A DNA stretch of 6,911 bases from Anaerolineae bacterium (GTDB lineage Bacteria; Chloroflexota; Anaerolineae; Anaerolineales; Villigracilaceae): assembly GCA_003141915.1 (NCBI GenBank), contig PLNY01000427.1, positions 1,807-8,717 of the forward strand. Reading direction: 5' to 3'. Position numbers and translations under genes: made by a program. Positions 1 through 5,696 of this stretch are shown here, in pieces. Below the pieces are notes generated by a model that ran no database searches, was not told the origin of the DNA, and saw only the letters and a program-made list of their open reading frames with translations. The stretch's first letter is position 1; each line of letters opens with the position of its first letter.

Positions 1-392
1 CGCGCCCAGAGTTGCTGCGCCTGAGACGCGGTCGCTTCCGTATCATGCGCAATCGTCGGGCTGACCTCGATGCTGACATAACCATCGCCACCATTTGTCT
101 CTTCATAGAGCGGACTGAACAAATCGCAGGCAGCGCGGATGTCCTCGATGGCGAGTTCCCAGAATATTTTTTCGGCGTCCCAGCCGGACCATGCCAGCGG
201 CACGAGCGCGGAATCATAATCCTTCGATTTTGAAATGGCGTTATTGAAGATCGTCGGATTCGAGGTCATGCCGCGGATGTCACCGCGTTCGATCATGGCT
301 TTGAGTTCGCCGTTCTCCAATTGGCGTCGCTGGATGTTATCCAGCCACAGAGATTGACCAAGAGATGTTAATTTTTCGATAAGTGTTGTCAT
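1..392 (-). CDS. tal: Transaldolase, N-terminal part (3' end beyond the left edge)
   Basis: Transaldolase moves a dihydroxyacetone unit from sedoheptulose-7-phosphate to glyceraldehyde-3-phosphate in the cytosolic non-oxidative pentose phosphate pathway. The visible 130 codons begin MTTLIEKLTSLGQSLWLDNI and contain three recognisable family blocks: SLWLDNI (residues 14-20, with the conserved Asp18), GMTSNPTIF (41-49), and YVSIEVSP followed by AHDTEAT (105-121). These match the long transaldolase type of actinobacteria, cyanobacteria and Chloroflexota rather than the short fructose-6-phosphate aldolase type. The Schiff-base lysine lies past the window edge and cannot be checked. The ATG at 392 is supported by AGAGAGG five bases upstream, which overlaps the rpiB stop codon, so the gene is probably co-transcribed and translationally linked with rpiB. 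In related bacteria this domain is sometimes fused to a phosphoglucose isomerase; whether that holds here cannot be seen. Confidence 0.95.
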   Translation of the reverse strand, partial: MTTLIEKLTSLGQSLWLDNIQRRQLENGELKAMIERGDIRGMTSNPTIFNNAISKSKDYDSALVPLAWSGWDAEKIFWELAIEDIRAACDLFSPLYEETNGGDGYVSIEVSPTIAHDTEATASQAQQLWA

Positions 393-397
393 TCGAA

Positions 398-404
398 CCT
401 CTCT
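398..404 (-). promoter_or_regulatory. Ribosome binding site of tal
   Basis: AGAGAGG on the minus strand, five bases before the tal ATG. It overlaps the TAG stop of rpiB (403-405), so ribosomes finishing rpiB end on the tal start signal. This supports both the tal start and translational coupling. Confidence 0.7.
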
Positions 405-870
405 ATAAAACGGACTCGCCGTTCTCCATTTTGTGAATTTTTTTGACTCGTCTTGCTAATCGCTGGCCGCCGGGATCGTTGCCAATATAACGGGCATCCA
501 AAAAGGCAACGGTCAACGCCTTGGCAAGTTCCGGTCCAATCACGCGCCCGCCGAGACATAATACATTCATATCATCGTGCAGAACGCCTTGTGCGGCAGA
601 ATATGTATCGTGGCAAATTGCCGCATATACACCCTTCATTTTGTTCGCGGCGATACATGCGCCCACGCCTGAACCGCAGACCAAAATTCCGCGTTCGGCT
701 TTGCCGCTCTGAATTGCGCGCCCAACTTTTTCTGCAAAGTCCGGAAAGTCCACCGGCTCGGCGCTATTGGTGCCCATGTCAATCGGCTCGTGGCCTGCGC
801 TCCTCACGGCCTCCAAAATTACCGACTTCAACGAAAAACCTCCATGATCAAATCCAACTGCAACTTTCAT
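403..870 (-). CDS. rpiB: Ribose-5-phosphate isomerase B (RpiB/LacAB family)
   Basis: This 155-residue protein interconverts ribose-5-phosphate and ribulose-5-phosphate, feeding the neighbouring transketolase and transaldolase. Length is typical of the family. Visible signatures are VGFDHGGFSLK at 5-15 (Asp8, His9), the VCGSGVGACIAANK block at 64-77 with catalytic-type Cys65, LHDDMNVLCLGGRVIG at 97-112 with His98 in the position of the ring-opening histidine of E. coli RpiB, and basic residues near the C-terminus (Arg137, Arg140, Arg141), where the family binds phosphate. The cysteine marks it as the E. coli-like catalytic type, not the mycobacterial type that uses a glutamate. The ATG overlaps the tkt TGA by four bases (ATGA). 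Related RpiB proteins can also act on allose-6-phosphate, but the pentose phosphate neighbours favour the ribose role. Confidence 0.96.
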   Translation of the reverse strand: MKVAVGFDHGGFSLKSVILEAVRSAGHEPIDMGTNSAEPVDFPDFAEKVGRAIQSGKAERGILVCGSGVGACIAANKMKGVYAAICHDTYSAAQGVLHDDMNVLCLGGRVIGPELAKALTVAFLDARYIGNDPGGQRLARRVKKIHKMENGESVL

Positions 871-2903
871 TTCTTCTTCCTGATTGTCTTTTTTGTTTTG
901 ACTTTTTTAGAACTCTCTTTCTTCGGCAGCAAGGGCTTGGCTTGAGCTAAGATATTTTCAACCGTCAGCCCGAGTTTTTCATAGATGATCTTATACGGTG
1001 CGGACGCGCCGAAGCGATCAATTGCGATAATCTTTCCAGATGAACCGACGTATCGTTCCCAGCCGAGACTGGCTCCCGCTTCGACGGCGATCCTTGCCTG
1101 AATCTTTTTCGGCAACACGGACTCACGATAAGCCGCATCTTGTTTCTCAAACAATTCCCATGATGGGAACGATACAACCCGCACGCTCCGTCCCTGCTCT
1201 TCCAGTTTTTTCGCGGCGTCATAAATCAATCCAACTTCCGAGCCGGATGCCATCAGAATCAACTCGGGTTTCTTCTTTCCGAAATCCTTCAAAACATACG
1301 CGCCTTTTTCAACTTCCGGTTTGTTCGCGTCAAAGATGGGAACATTCTGGCGCGTCAACGCAAACGCGATTGGGCCATGATGATTCTCAAGCGCCACTTT
1401 CCAGGCTTGCGCGGTTTCATTCGCGCTCGCAGGACGGATGACCGTCACATTTGGCGTTGCGCGCAAAGCGGCGATATGTTCAATCGGCTGATGCGTTGGG
1501 CCGTCTTCGCCAAGTCCGATACTATCATGTGTAAAGACGAAAATTGTTGGAATGTGCGAAAGCGCCGCAATCCGAATCGCAGGCTTCATGTAATCGGAAA
1601 AGACGAGGAATGTTCCGCCGTAGGGAATCACGCCGCCATACAACGTCATGCCGTTCAACGCCGCGCCCATCGCATGTTCACGGACGCCGAAATGGAAGTT
1701 GCGTCCCTGATAATTCTCTTTTTGAAAATCAGGACTGCCATCAATCTTTGTGTTATTTGATGGAGCTAAATCAGCCGAACCGCCGATGAGTTCAGGAAGC
1801 TTCGCCGCCAGCGCGTTGATTACCTTACCCGACGCTACGCGCGTGGACATCCCTTTGGGATCAACTGGAAATGTTGGCAAAGCCGATTTCCAGTCTTTGG
1901 GAAGTTTTCCGGCAAGACGTCTTTCCAACTCCGCGCCTTTATCTGGATTGGATTGTTTGTATTCCTCGAATTTCTCATTCCATGCTTCTTCAAATTTTTG
2001 TCCGTGGCCAATCGCTTCACGGAAGAATTCCAGCACATCACCGGGGATCAGGAAGCGCGGCTCCAAAGGCCAGCCGAGATTTTTCTTGGCGGCATTCAAT
2101 TCTTCATCGCCAAGCGGCTCGCCGTGTGCCTTGGATGTTCCCTGGCGATTCGGCGCGCCGAAGCCAATCGTGTTGCGGACACAAATCAAGGATGGACGCG
2201 AATCGGCTTTTGCATTCTGGATCGCGCGATCAACCGCCTCGACATCATTGCCGTCATCCACTTTTTGAACATGCCAGCCATACGCTTCAAAGCGCGCGGC
2301 GCGATCTTCCGTAAAAGCCAAATTCGTTGATCCGTCAATTGAGATGTGGTTATCATCATAAAGATAAATCAATCGCCCCAATTGCAAATGTCCCGCCAGC
2401 GACGCGGCTTCCGATGAAACGCCTTCCATCAAATCGCCGTCCGTCACAATGGCGTAAATATAATGATCGAACAATTCCGGCGAGAAGGACGCGGCAAGGT
2501 GCGCTTGAGCAATTGCCATTCCAACGCCCGTGGCAAAACCCTGGCCCAATGGACCGGTTGTTGTTTCGACTCCAGCCGTCAATCCGTATTCCGGATGACC
2601 CGGAGTCTTGCTTCCCCACTGACGAAAGTTTTTGAGTTCATCCAGCGAAAGATCATAGCCAGTCAAATGCAACAACGAATATAAAAGCATTGAACCGTGT
2701 CCGCCAGAAAGAATGAAGCGGTCACGGCCAGCCCATTTGGGGTTGCGCGGATTGTGGCGCAGATGACGCGTCCACAACGTGAAAGCCATTGCGGCGGCGC
2801 CCATCGGAAGTCCGGGATGACCCGAATTCGCTTTTTGCACGCCATCCGCAGAAAGAAAACGAATTGTATTTATTGCGCGAGCTTGCAAATCTTCAGTCGA
2901 CAT
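867..2903 (-). CDS. tkt: Transketolase
   Basis: Transketolase is a thiamine-diphosphate enzyme that moves two-carbon ketol units between sugar phosphates. The 678-residue length is normal for bacterial transketolase. Visible in order are NSGHPGLPMGAA (27-38, with His29), LSGGHGSMLLYSLLHLTGY (65-83), TGPLGQG (116-122), the diphosphate and metal motif TDGDLMEG (154-161) with downstream Asn185, then SADLAPSN (376-383), FGVREHAMG (405-413) with the catalytic-type Glu409, and THDSIGLGEDGPTHQP (458-473). The C-terminal domain holds SGSEV and SFPSWELF. I chose ATG at 2903 over the upstream TTG at 2915 because GAGGAGA sits between them at correct spacing. The last 18 residues hold ten Lys and one Arg, an unusual tail beyond the normal family end. 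The upstream DUF429 stop is only 12 bases away and rpiB overlaps by four, so this is a tight operon. Confidence 0.98.
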   Translation of the reverse strand: MSTEDLQARAINTIRFLSADGVQKANSGHPGLPMGAAAMAFTLWTRHLRHNPRNPKWAGRDRFILSGGHGSMLLYSLLHLTGYDLSLDELKNFRQWGSKTPGHPEYGLTAGVETTTGPLGQGFATGVGMAIAQAHLAASFSPELFDHYIYAIVTDGDLMEGVSSEAASLAGHLQLGRLIYLYDDNHISIDGSTNLAFTEDRAARFEAYGWHVQKVDDGNDVEAVDRAIQNAKADSRPSLICVRNTIGFGAPNRQGTSKAHGEPLGDEELNAAKKNLGWPLEPRFLIPGDVLEFFREAIGHGQKFEEAWNEKFEEYKQSNPDKGAELERRLAGKLPKDWKSALPTFPVDPKGMSTRVASGKVINALAAKLPELIGGSADLAPSNNTKIDGSPDFQKENYQGRNFHFGVREHAMGAALNGMTLYGGVIPYGGTFLVFSDYMKPAIRIAALSHIPTIFVFTHDSIGLGEDGPTHQPIEHIAALRATPNVTVIRPASANETAQAWKVALENHHGPIAFALTRQNVPIFDANKPEVEKGAYVLKDFGKKKPELILMASGSEVGLIYDAAKKLEEQGRSVRVVSFPSWELFEKQDAAYRESVLPKKIQARIAVEAGASLGWERYVGSSGKIIAIDRFGASAPYKIIYEKLGLTVENILAQAKPLLPKKESSKKVKTKKTIRKKK
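872..882 (-). promoter_or_regulatory. Purine-rich rpiB ribosome binding site inside the tkt C-terminal codons
   Basis: The minus strand just upstream of the rpiB ATG reads AGGAAGAAGAA. These bases also encode the last Arg-Lys-Lys-Lys of transketolase, so the basic protein tail and the initiation signal for the next gene share the same bases. AGGAAG is the likely anti-16S pairing part. Confidence 0.55.
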
Positions 2904-2906
2904 AGT

Positions 2907-2913
2907 TCTCCTC
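2907..2913 (-). promoter_or_regulatory. Ribosome binding site that sets the tkt start
   Basis: GAGGAGA on the minus strand, just upstream of the ATG at 2903. In the longer reading from TTG at 2915 these bases would have to encode Arg-Arg, so the site argues for the shorter protein starting MSTEDLQARAI. Confidence 0.8.
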
Positions 2914-2915
2914 AA

Positions 2916-3680
2916 TCAATTATATTTTTCTTTCAATACAGAAATCGGCAGTGTGATAAAACCCTCCCACTGATTTCCCATCTGAATTACTTCGGCAGAT
3001 TTTTGCATCACTTGCTGCGCCGTATAAGCCGCAGCCATTGCATCCAACTGTGCGGGCGAATATACCAGTTCGAACGGCAGGAGGCCGTTCATCAATTTAT
3101 GGCGCGTGATTTCTTCAAAGAAAACCATTGGATCATCAATCTTCAATCCGAGTTCGTACAATAATAATTCACGTTGCAGTCGTCCTTCCAAAGTCATTCT
3201 TGGAAGCGGGCGGCTGCCAAGCAAAGCGCAGAAGCAGGCATAGGCATTGGTCTCCAGCCATTGATGCGGCGCGCCGTCTTCGGGATATGATTCGAATCCG
3301 AGCCTGGATAATTTTTTATAGAAAGCGAATCCCGCGCGGACGCTGGCCGGACACAGCGATTCTTTGGCGCCCGTTCCCCTGACGGCAATCCCTCGCCGAC
3401 GCAGATCATATTCAGCGGCGCGCATTTCGGCGCCACGCGCTGAATGCGGCGTCAAACTTTCCGCTTGGAGATTCTTTTTTACTACGCCATGATTGACGTG
3501 CGATGGAGCATTGACGGCAACCAGCGCTGTTTTCTGTCCGGCCAGAAACGACAATACTTCTTCCAATTCTGCATCGGCCAGCGCGATTAAATTCGAATCG
3601 CAATCCAGCGCGGCATAAGTTGATGCCTTACGTCCCGAAGTCAAATCAACGCCAACGTAAACCGAATCCGTAAAAAGCAT
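2916..3680 (-). CDS. DUF429 family protein (predicted RNase H-like fold), function unknown
   Basis: A 254-residue protein starting MLFTDSVYVGVDLTSGRKAS. The early GVDLTSG strand (10-16), the VAVNAPS strand (54-60), an arginine-rich block around 92-101, the FESYPEDG block (129-136), and a late LDAMAAAYTA helix (212-221) follow the layout of DUF429, a family predicted to have an RNase H-like fold. No member function is well established as far as I recall. The usual acidic residue in the second strand motif (IDAP-like) appears here as Asn57. The frame stays open to a TTG at 3725, but the extra residues look non-coding and would leave almost no room for a divergent promoter, so I prefer ATG at 3680, although its ribosome binding site is weak. 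It precedes tkt by 12 bases and is probably the first gene of that operon. Confidence 0.8.
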   Translation of the reverse strand: MLFTDSVYVGVDLTSGRKASTYAALDCDSNLIALADAELEEVLSFLAGQKTALVAVNAPSHVNHGVVKKNLQAESLTPHSARGAEMRAAEYDLRRRGIAVRGTGAKESLCPASVRAGFAFYKKLSRLGFESYPEDGAPHQWLETNAYACFCALLGSRPLPRMTLEGRLQRELLLYELGLKIDDPMVFFEEITRHKLMNGLLPFELVYSPAQLDAMAAAYTAQQVMQKSAEVIQMGNQWEGFITLPISVLKEKYN

Positions 3681-3713
3681 AGTAAGATATAGCCTGCAAA
3701 TGCAAACGGTATT

Positions 3714-3742
3714 AGTGTAGCCCAAAAAACAAACTTATGCAA
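3714..3742 (-). promoter_or_regulatory. Weak candidate sigma70-type promoter for the DUF429-tkt-rpiB-tal unit
   Basis: On the minus strand TTGCAT (3742-3737) and TACACT (3719-3714) are separated by 17 bases and would start transcription about 25 to 30 bases before the DUF429 ATG at 3680. The match is poor (3/6 and 4/6) and the -35 overlaps the first codons of the divergent thioredoxin gene. The position, the only gap at the head of the operon, is the main support. Confidence 0.25.
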
Positions 3743-4276
3743 CCGATTCTTCGACGTTCTCTCTTTGCAATGATATTGCTCACCGGCCTGGTTTGGATCT
3801 TCATCAGCGCCGATAGAACCAATTCCGCAACCGCTGGCCGTATTCCGGCCCCGCAAAAAGGATTCCTCGCGCCTGAGTTTAAACTCGAAACGTCAGACAG
3901 TCAATCAATATCCCTGACAGATTACCGCGGAAAAGCCGTGCTGGTCAATCTCTGGGCAACGTGGTGCCCGCCCTGCCGAACAGAAATGCCAATCATCGAA
4001 AAAGTATATCAGGGATACCAGGATCAGGGATTGATTGTACTCGGCGTAAACTCCACGAATCAAGACGACCCGACGGCCGTTACGCCATTTGTAAAACAAT
4101 ATGGCATTACCTTTCCCATCCTGCTTGATGTAAACGGCGAAGCTGCATCGCTTTACGAGTTGCGTTCTCTGCCAACATCCTTCTTCATTGGGCGTGATGG
4201 CATCATCAAAGAAGTCGTCGTCGGCAGCATGTCGGAGGCTTTGCTCCGCGCAAACATCGAGGAAATCATCAAGTGA
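3737..4276 (+). CDS. Membrane-anchored TlpA/ResA-like thiol-disulfide oxidoreductase
   Basis: A 179-residue thioredoxin-fold protein. Residues 1-7 carry two arginines, followed by a hydrophobic stretch at about 8-24, best read as an uncleaved signal anchor that places the domain outside the membrane. The AhpC/TSA-Redoxin type fold starts near GFLAPEFKLETSDSQSISL (42-60), then VLVNLWATWCPPCRTEMP (68-85) with active-site Cys77 and Cys80, and the cis-proline loop LPTSFFIG (145-152, Pro146). Such proteins reduce extracytoplasmic disulfides, for example in apocytochrome c (ResA, CcmG), but no cytochrome genes are visible here, so the substrate is unknown. I see no clear Shine-Dalgarno before the ATG, and a later ATG at 3770 is not better. 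The stop overlaps the GTG of the next gene by four bases, indicating coupling to the Lgt-like membrane protein. Confidence 0.93.
   Translation: MQPILRRSLFAMILLTGLVWIFISADRTNSATAGRIPAPQKGFLAPEFKLETSDSQSISLTDYRGKAVLVNLWATWCPPCRTEMPIIEKVYQGYQDQGLIVLGVNSTNQDDPTAVTPFVKQYGITFPILLDVNGEAASLYELRSLPTSFFIGRDGIIKEVVVGSMSEALLRANIEEIIK
4259..4265 (+). promoter_or_regulatory. Ribosome binding site of the Lgt-like gene
   Basis: GAGGAAA lies seven bases before the GTG at 4273, inside the end of the thioredoxin-like gene. It supports a GTG start with a four-base GTGA overlap. Confidence 0.65.
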
Positions 4277-5010
4277 ATATATTGTCTTTATTCCAGAATG
4301 TTTTTGCCCCGCCGCGCGATCTTATTTTGATCATTCTTGCCGCGTGGGTTGGTCTGACGTTATCGGAAAAACGCGCGCCGCTTCATCGTGTAAATCTTGA
4401 TTCGCTCAGCAATCTCCTGCTTGTCAGTATGATTGGCTTTGTCGTCAGCGGACGTGTTCTTTATGCTCTCGAAAATCTTTCCATCTTTGCGCAAAGCCCG
4501 GCAAGCATCTTTTCACTGAATACCGACTTGTTCGACCAATGGAGCGGGCTCGCAATTGCAGTCGTCACAGCCTTTGCTTATGGACGGCGCGCCCATCTTC
4601 CGCTTTGGCCTTCGCTCGATACACTAACTCCGCTTTTCGCAACATTAGCTATTGGAATCGCATTCTCGCATCTGGCTTCAGGCTTGGCTTTTGGCAAGGA
4701 GACAAACGTCCCCTGGGCGATTGATCAATGGGGCGCATTGCGACATCCAACACAAATCTACGAAATTATCGCGTCAATCTTGACCTTGGTCTTGATCTTG
4801 ATTCAAAAACCAATCGCCAAGCCCGGATTCGAATTTCTGTTGTTCGTTGCACTGACATCCGCAAGCCGCCTCGTTATTGAAGGTTTTCGCGGCGACAGCA
4901 CTTTGATTCTCGGCGGCTTTCGCGCTGCGCAGATCGCAGCCTGGCTGATTCTGTTTGCTGCATTAGCGAGCATAGATTACCAAAAGAGATTGGGGCACGA
5001 AAAAGAATAG
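4273..5010 (+). CDS. Lgt-like integral membrane protein (divergent prolipoprotein diacylglyceryl transferase family)
   Basis: A 245-residue polytopic membrane protein with hydrophobic segments near 17-31, 46-64, 88-103, 117-140, 163-179 and 219-235. Family marks are SGRVLYAL (59-66, compare GGRIGYVL of E. coli Lgt), RHPTQIYE (157-164, compare RHPSQLYE), RLVIEGFRGD (199-208, compare RIIVEFFRQ) and GGFRAAQI (214-221). Canonical Lgt transfers diacylglycerol from phosphatidylglycerol to lipobox cysteines. Aligned by eye, the Lgt signature GRxGNxxNxExxG is here IAFSHLASGLAFG (129-141), so the positions of Arg143, Asn146 and Glu151 of E. coli are Ala130, His133 and Leu138, and the HGG motif with His103 is also lost. 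I therefore infer a paralog with altered or no transferase activity. The GTG start overlaps the thioredoxin-like stop, suggesting a functional pair. A strong hairpin follows the stop. Confidence 0.8.
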   Translation: MNILSLFQNVFAPPRDLILIILAAWVGLTLSEKRAPLHRVNLDSLSNLLLVSMIGFVVSGRVLYALENLSIFAQSPASIFSLNTDLFDQWSGLAIAVVTAFAYGRRAHLPLWPSLDTLTPLFATLAIGIAFSHLASGLAFGKETNVPWAIDQWGALRHPTQIYEIIASILTLVLILIQKPIAKPGFEFLLFVALTSASRLVIEGFRGDSTLILGGFRAAQIAAWLILFAALASIDYQKRLGHEKE

Positions 5011-5031
5011 AAGTTTCTATCGTTGTTTCAA

Positions 5032-5070
5032 ATGTATAAAGCCCGGCCATTTTGGTCGGGCTTTATACAT
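5032..5070. terminator. Bidirectional rho-independent terminator between convergent units
   Basis: Near-perfect inverted repeat. The left arm ATGTATAAAGCCCGGCC (5032-5048) pairs with the right arm GGTCGGGCTTTATACAT (5054-5070) around the five-base loop ATTTT. On the plus strand this is 17 pairs including one G-U; on the minus strand the same position is a C-A mismatch. The GC core is flanked by AAA on one side and TTTATA on the other, so it can end transcription both ways. It lies 22 bases after the Lgt-like stop and about 20 bases after the hpf stop, the only gap between these convergent genes. Confidence 0.9.
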
Positions 5071-5089
5071 GCTTTCAGCGCTTGATTTT

Positions 5090-5656
5090 TTAACCAATCT
5101 CCGGCTCGATCAAACCGTATGAGCCGTCGCGGCGGCGATATAGCACATTGATCTTGCTGGTCTCGGCATTATAGAAGACAAAGAAATTATCATGCCCGAG
5201 CAATTTCATTTGTTCAACGGCCTCCAGCTCATTCATCGGCAGGATGCGAAACTGCTTATGGCGCGCAATCACCGGAGGCAGTTCGCCCGTTTCATCTGCC
5301 GGCACAGAGCCTTCTTCCACATCGCTGGCTGAACGTCCGTCGCCGCGGCCGTGATAATGCTTGCCTTTATAACGATCAATCTGTCGTTGCAATTTATCAA
5401 TGGCGGAATCAAACGCAATCAACGCCTCGTCCGCGCGTTCCTCTGTTCGAAGCAGCAACCCTTTGCCGCGTACAGTAATCTGAGCCACACTGCGATCCGT
5501 TGCGCTGCGCGCCGACTTATGATAGGTCAACTCAACGTGTGCCTCCTCGATGGCGGGCAAGTAATGATCCAGCTTTCCGGCTTTCTTCTCAATATGATCT
5601 TTAATATGATCGGTCATTCGAATGTTTCGCGTTTGAATATCCACTTGAATTGCCAT
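5090..5656 (-). CDS. hpf: Ribosome hibernation promoting factor, long form
   Basis: A 188-residue long-form HPF (HPF/RaiA/YfiA family), which binds the 30S decoding region and drives pairing of idle ribosomes into 100S dimers during slow growth. The N-terminal ribosome-binding domain covers about residues 1-97, starting MAIQVDIQTRNIRMTDHI and continuing through VELTYHKSAR and AQITVRGKGLLLRTEE to a basic helix ending DRYKGKH. A charged, low-complexity linker (about 100-130) follows, and the C-terminal dimerisation domain runs from about 133 to 188 with FRILPMNELEAVEQM, LLGHDNFFVFYN and INVLYRRRDGSYGLIEPE. This C-terminal domain separates long HPF from the short E. coli HPF and YfiA. The ATG is preceded by a strong AAGGAGG five bases away. 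The gene lies 40 bases after comF, with no convincing own promoter, so it is probably expressed from the upstream unit as well. Confidence 0.97.
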   Translation of the reverse strand: MAIQVDIQTRNIRMTDHIKDHIEKKAGKLDHYLPAIEEAHVELTYHKSARSATDRSVAQITVRGKGLLLRTEERADEALIAFDSAIDKLQRQIDRYKGKHYHGRGDGRSASDVEEGSVPADETGELPPVIARHKQFRILPMNELEAVEQMKLLGHDNFFVFYNAETSKINVLYRRRDGSYGLIEPEIG

Positions 5657-5661
5657 ACAGG

Positions 5662-5668
5662 CCTCCTT
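5662..5668 (-). promoter_or_regulatory. Strong ribosome binding site of hpf
   Basis: AAGGAGG, a full-length Shine-Dalgarno match five bases before the hpf ATG at 5656. It is the strongest such site in the window, in keeping with an abundant ribosome-associated protein. Confidence 0.85.
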
Positions 5669-5696
5669 AGGAAATAGAAAAAGTTAATCAAACTAC

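Noticed and set aside
871..930. Pyrimidine-rich tract on the plus strand, considered as a terminator T-tract
   Set aside because: There is no hairpin before it and it is the complement of the Lys-rich transketolase codons.
453..950. 165-codon plus-strand open frame opposite rpiB
   Set aside because: Antisense to the conserved rpiB motifs; its translation is Arg-rich and unrecognisable.
1750..2268. Long plus-strand open frame opposite transketolase
   Set aside because: It lies wholly antisense to strongly conserved tkt codons, its translation resembles no family, and no ribosome binding site supports it.
2697..3164. Plus-strand open frame across the tkt-DUF429 junction
   Set aside because: It overlaps two supported genes and the tkt ribosome binding site, and has no family resemblance or own start signal.
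3681..3725. N-terminal extension of the DUF429 protein from TTG 3725
   Set aside because: The added residues (Cys- and Leu-rich, no family match) look non-coding and would leave only about 11 bases between divergent genes.
4779..4805. Short tandem-like repeats of CTTGAT or CTTGGT
   Set aside because: They encode a Leu/Ile-rich membrane helix of the Lgt-like protein; codon repetition explains the pattern.
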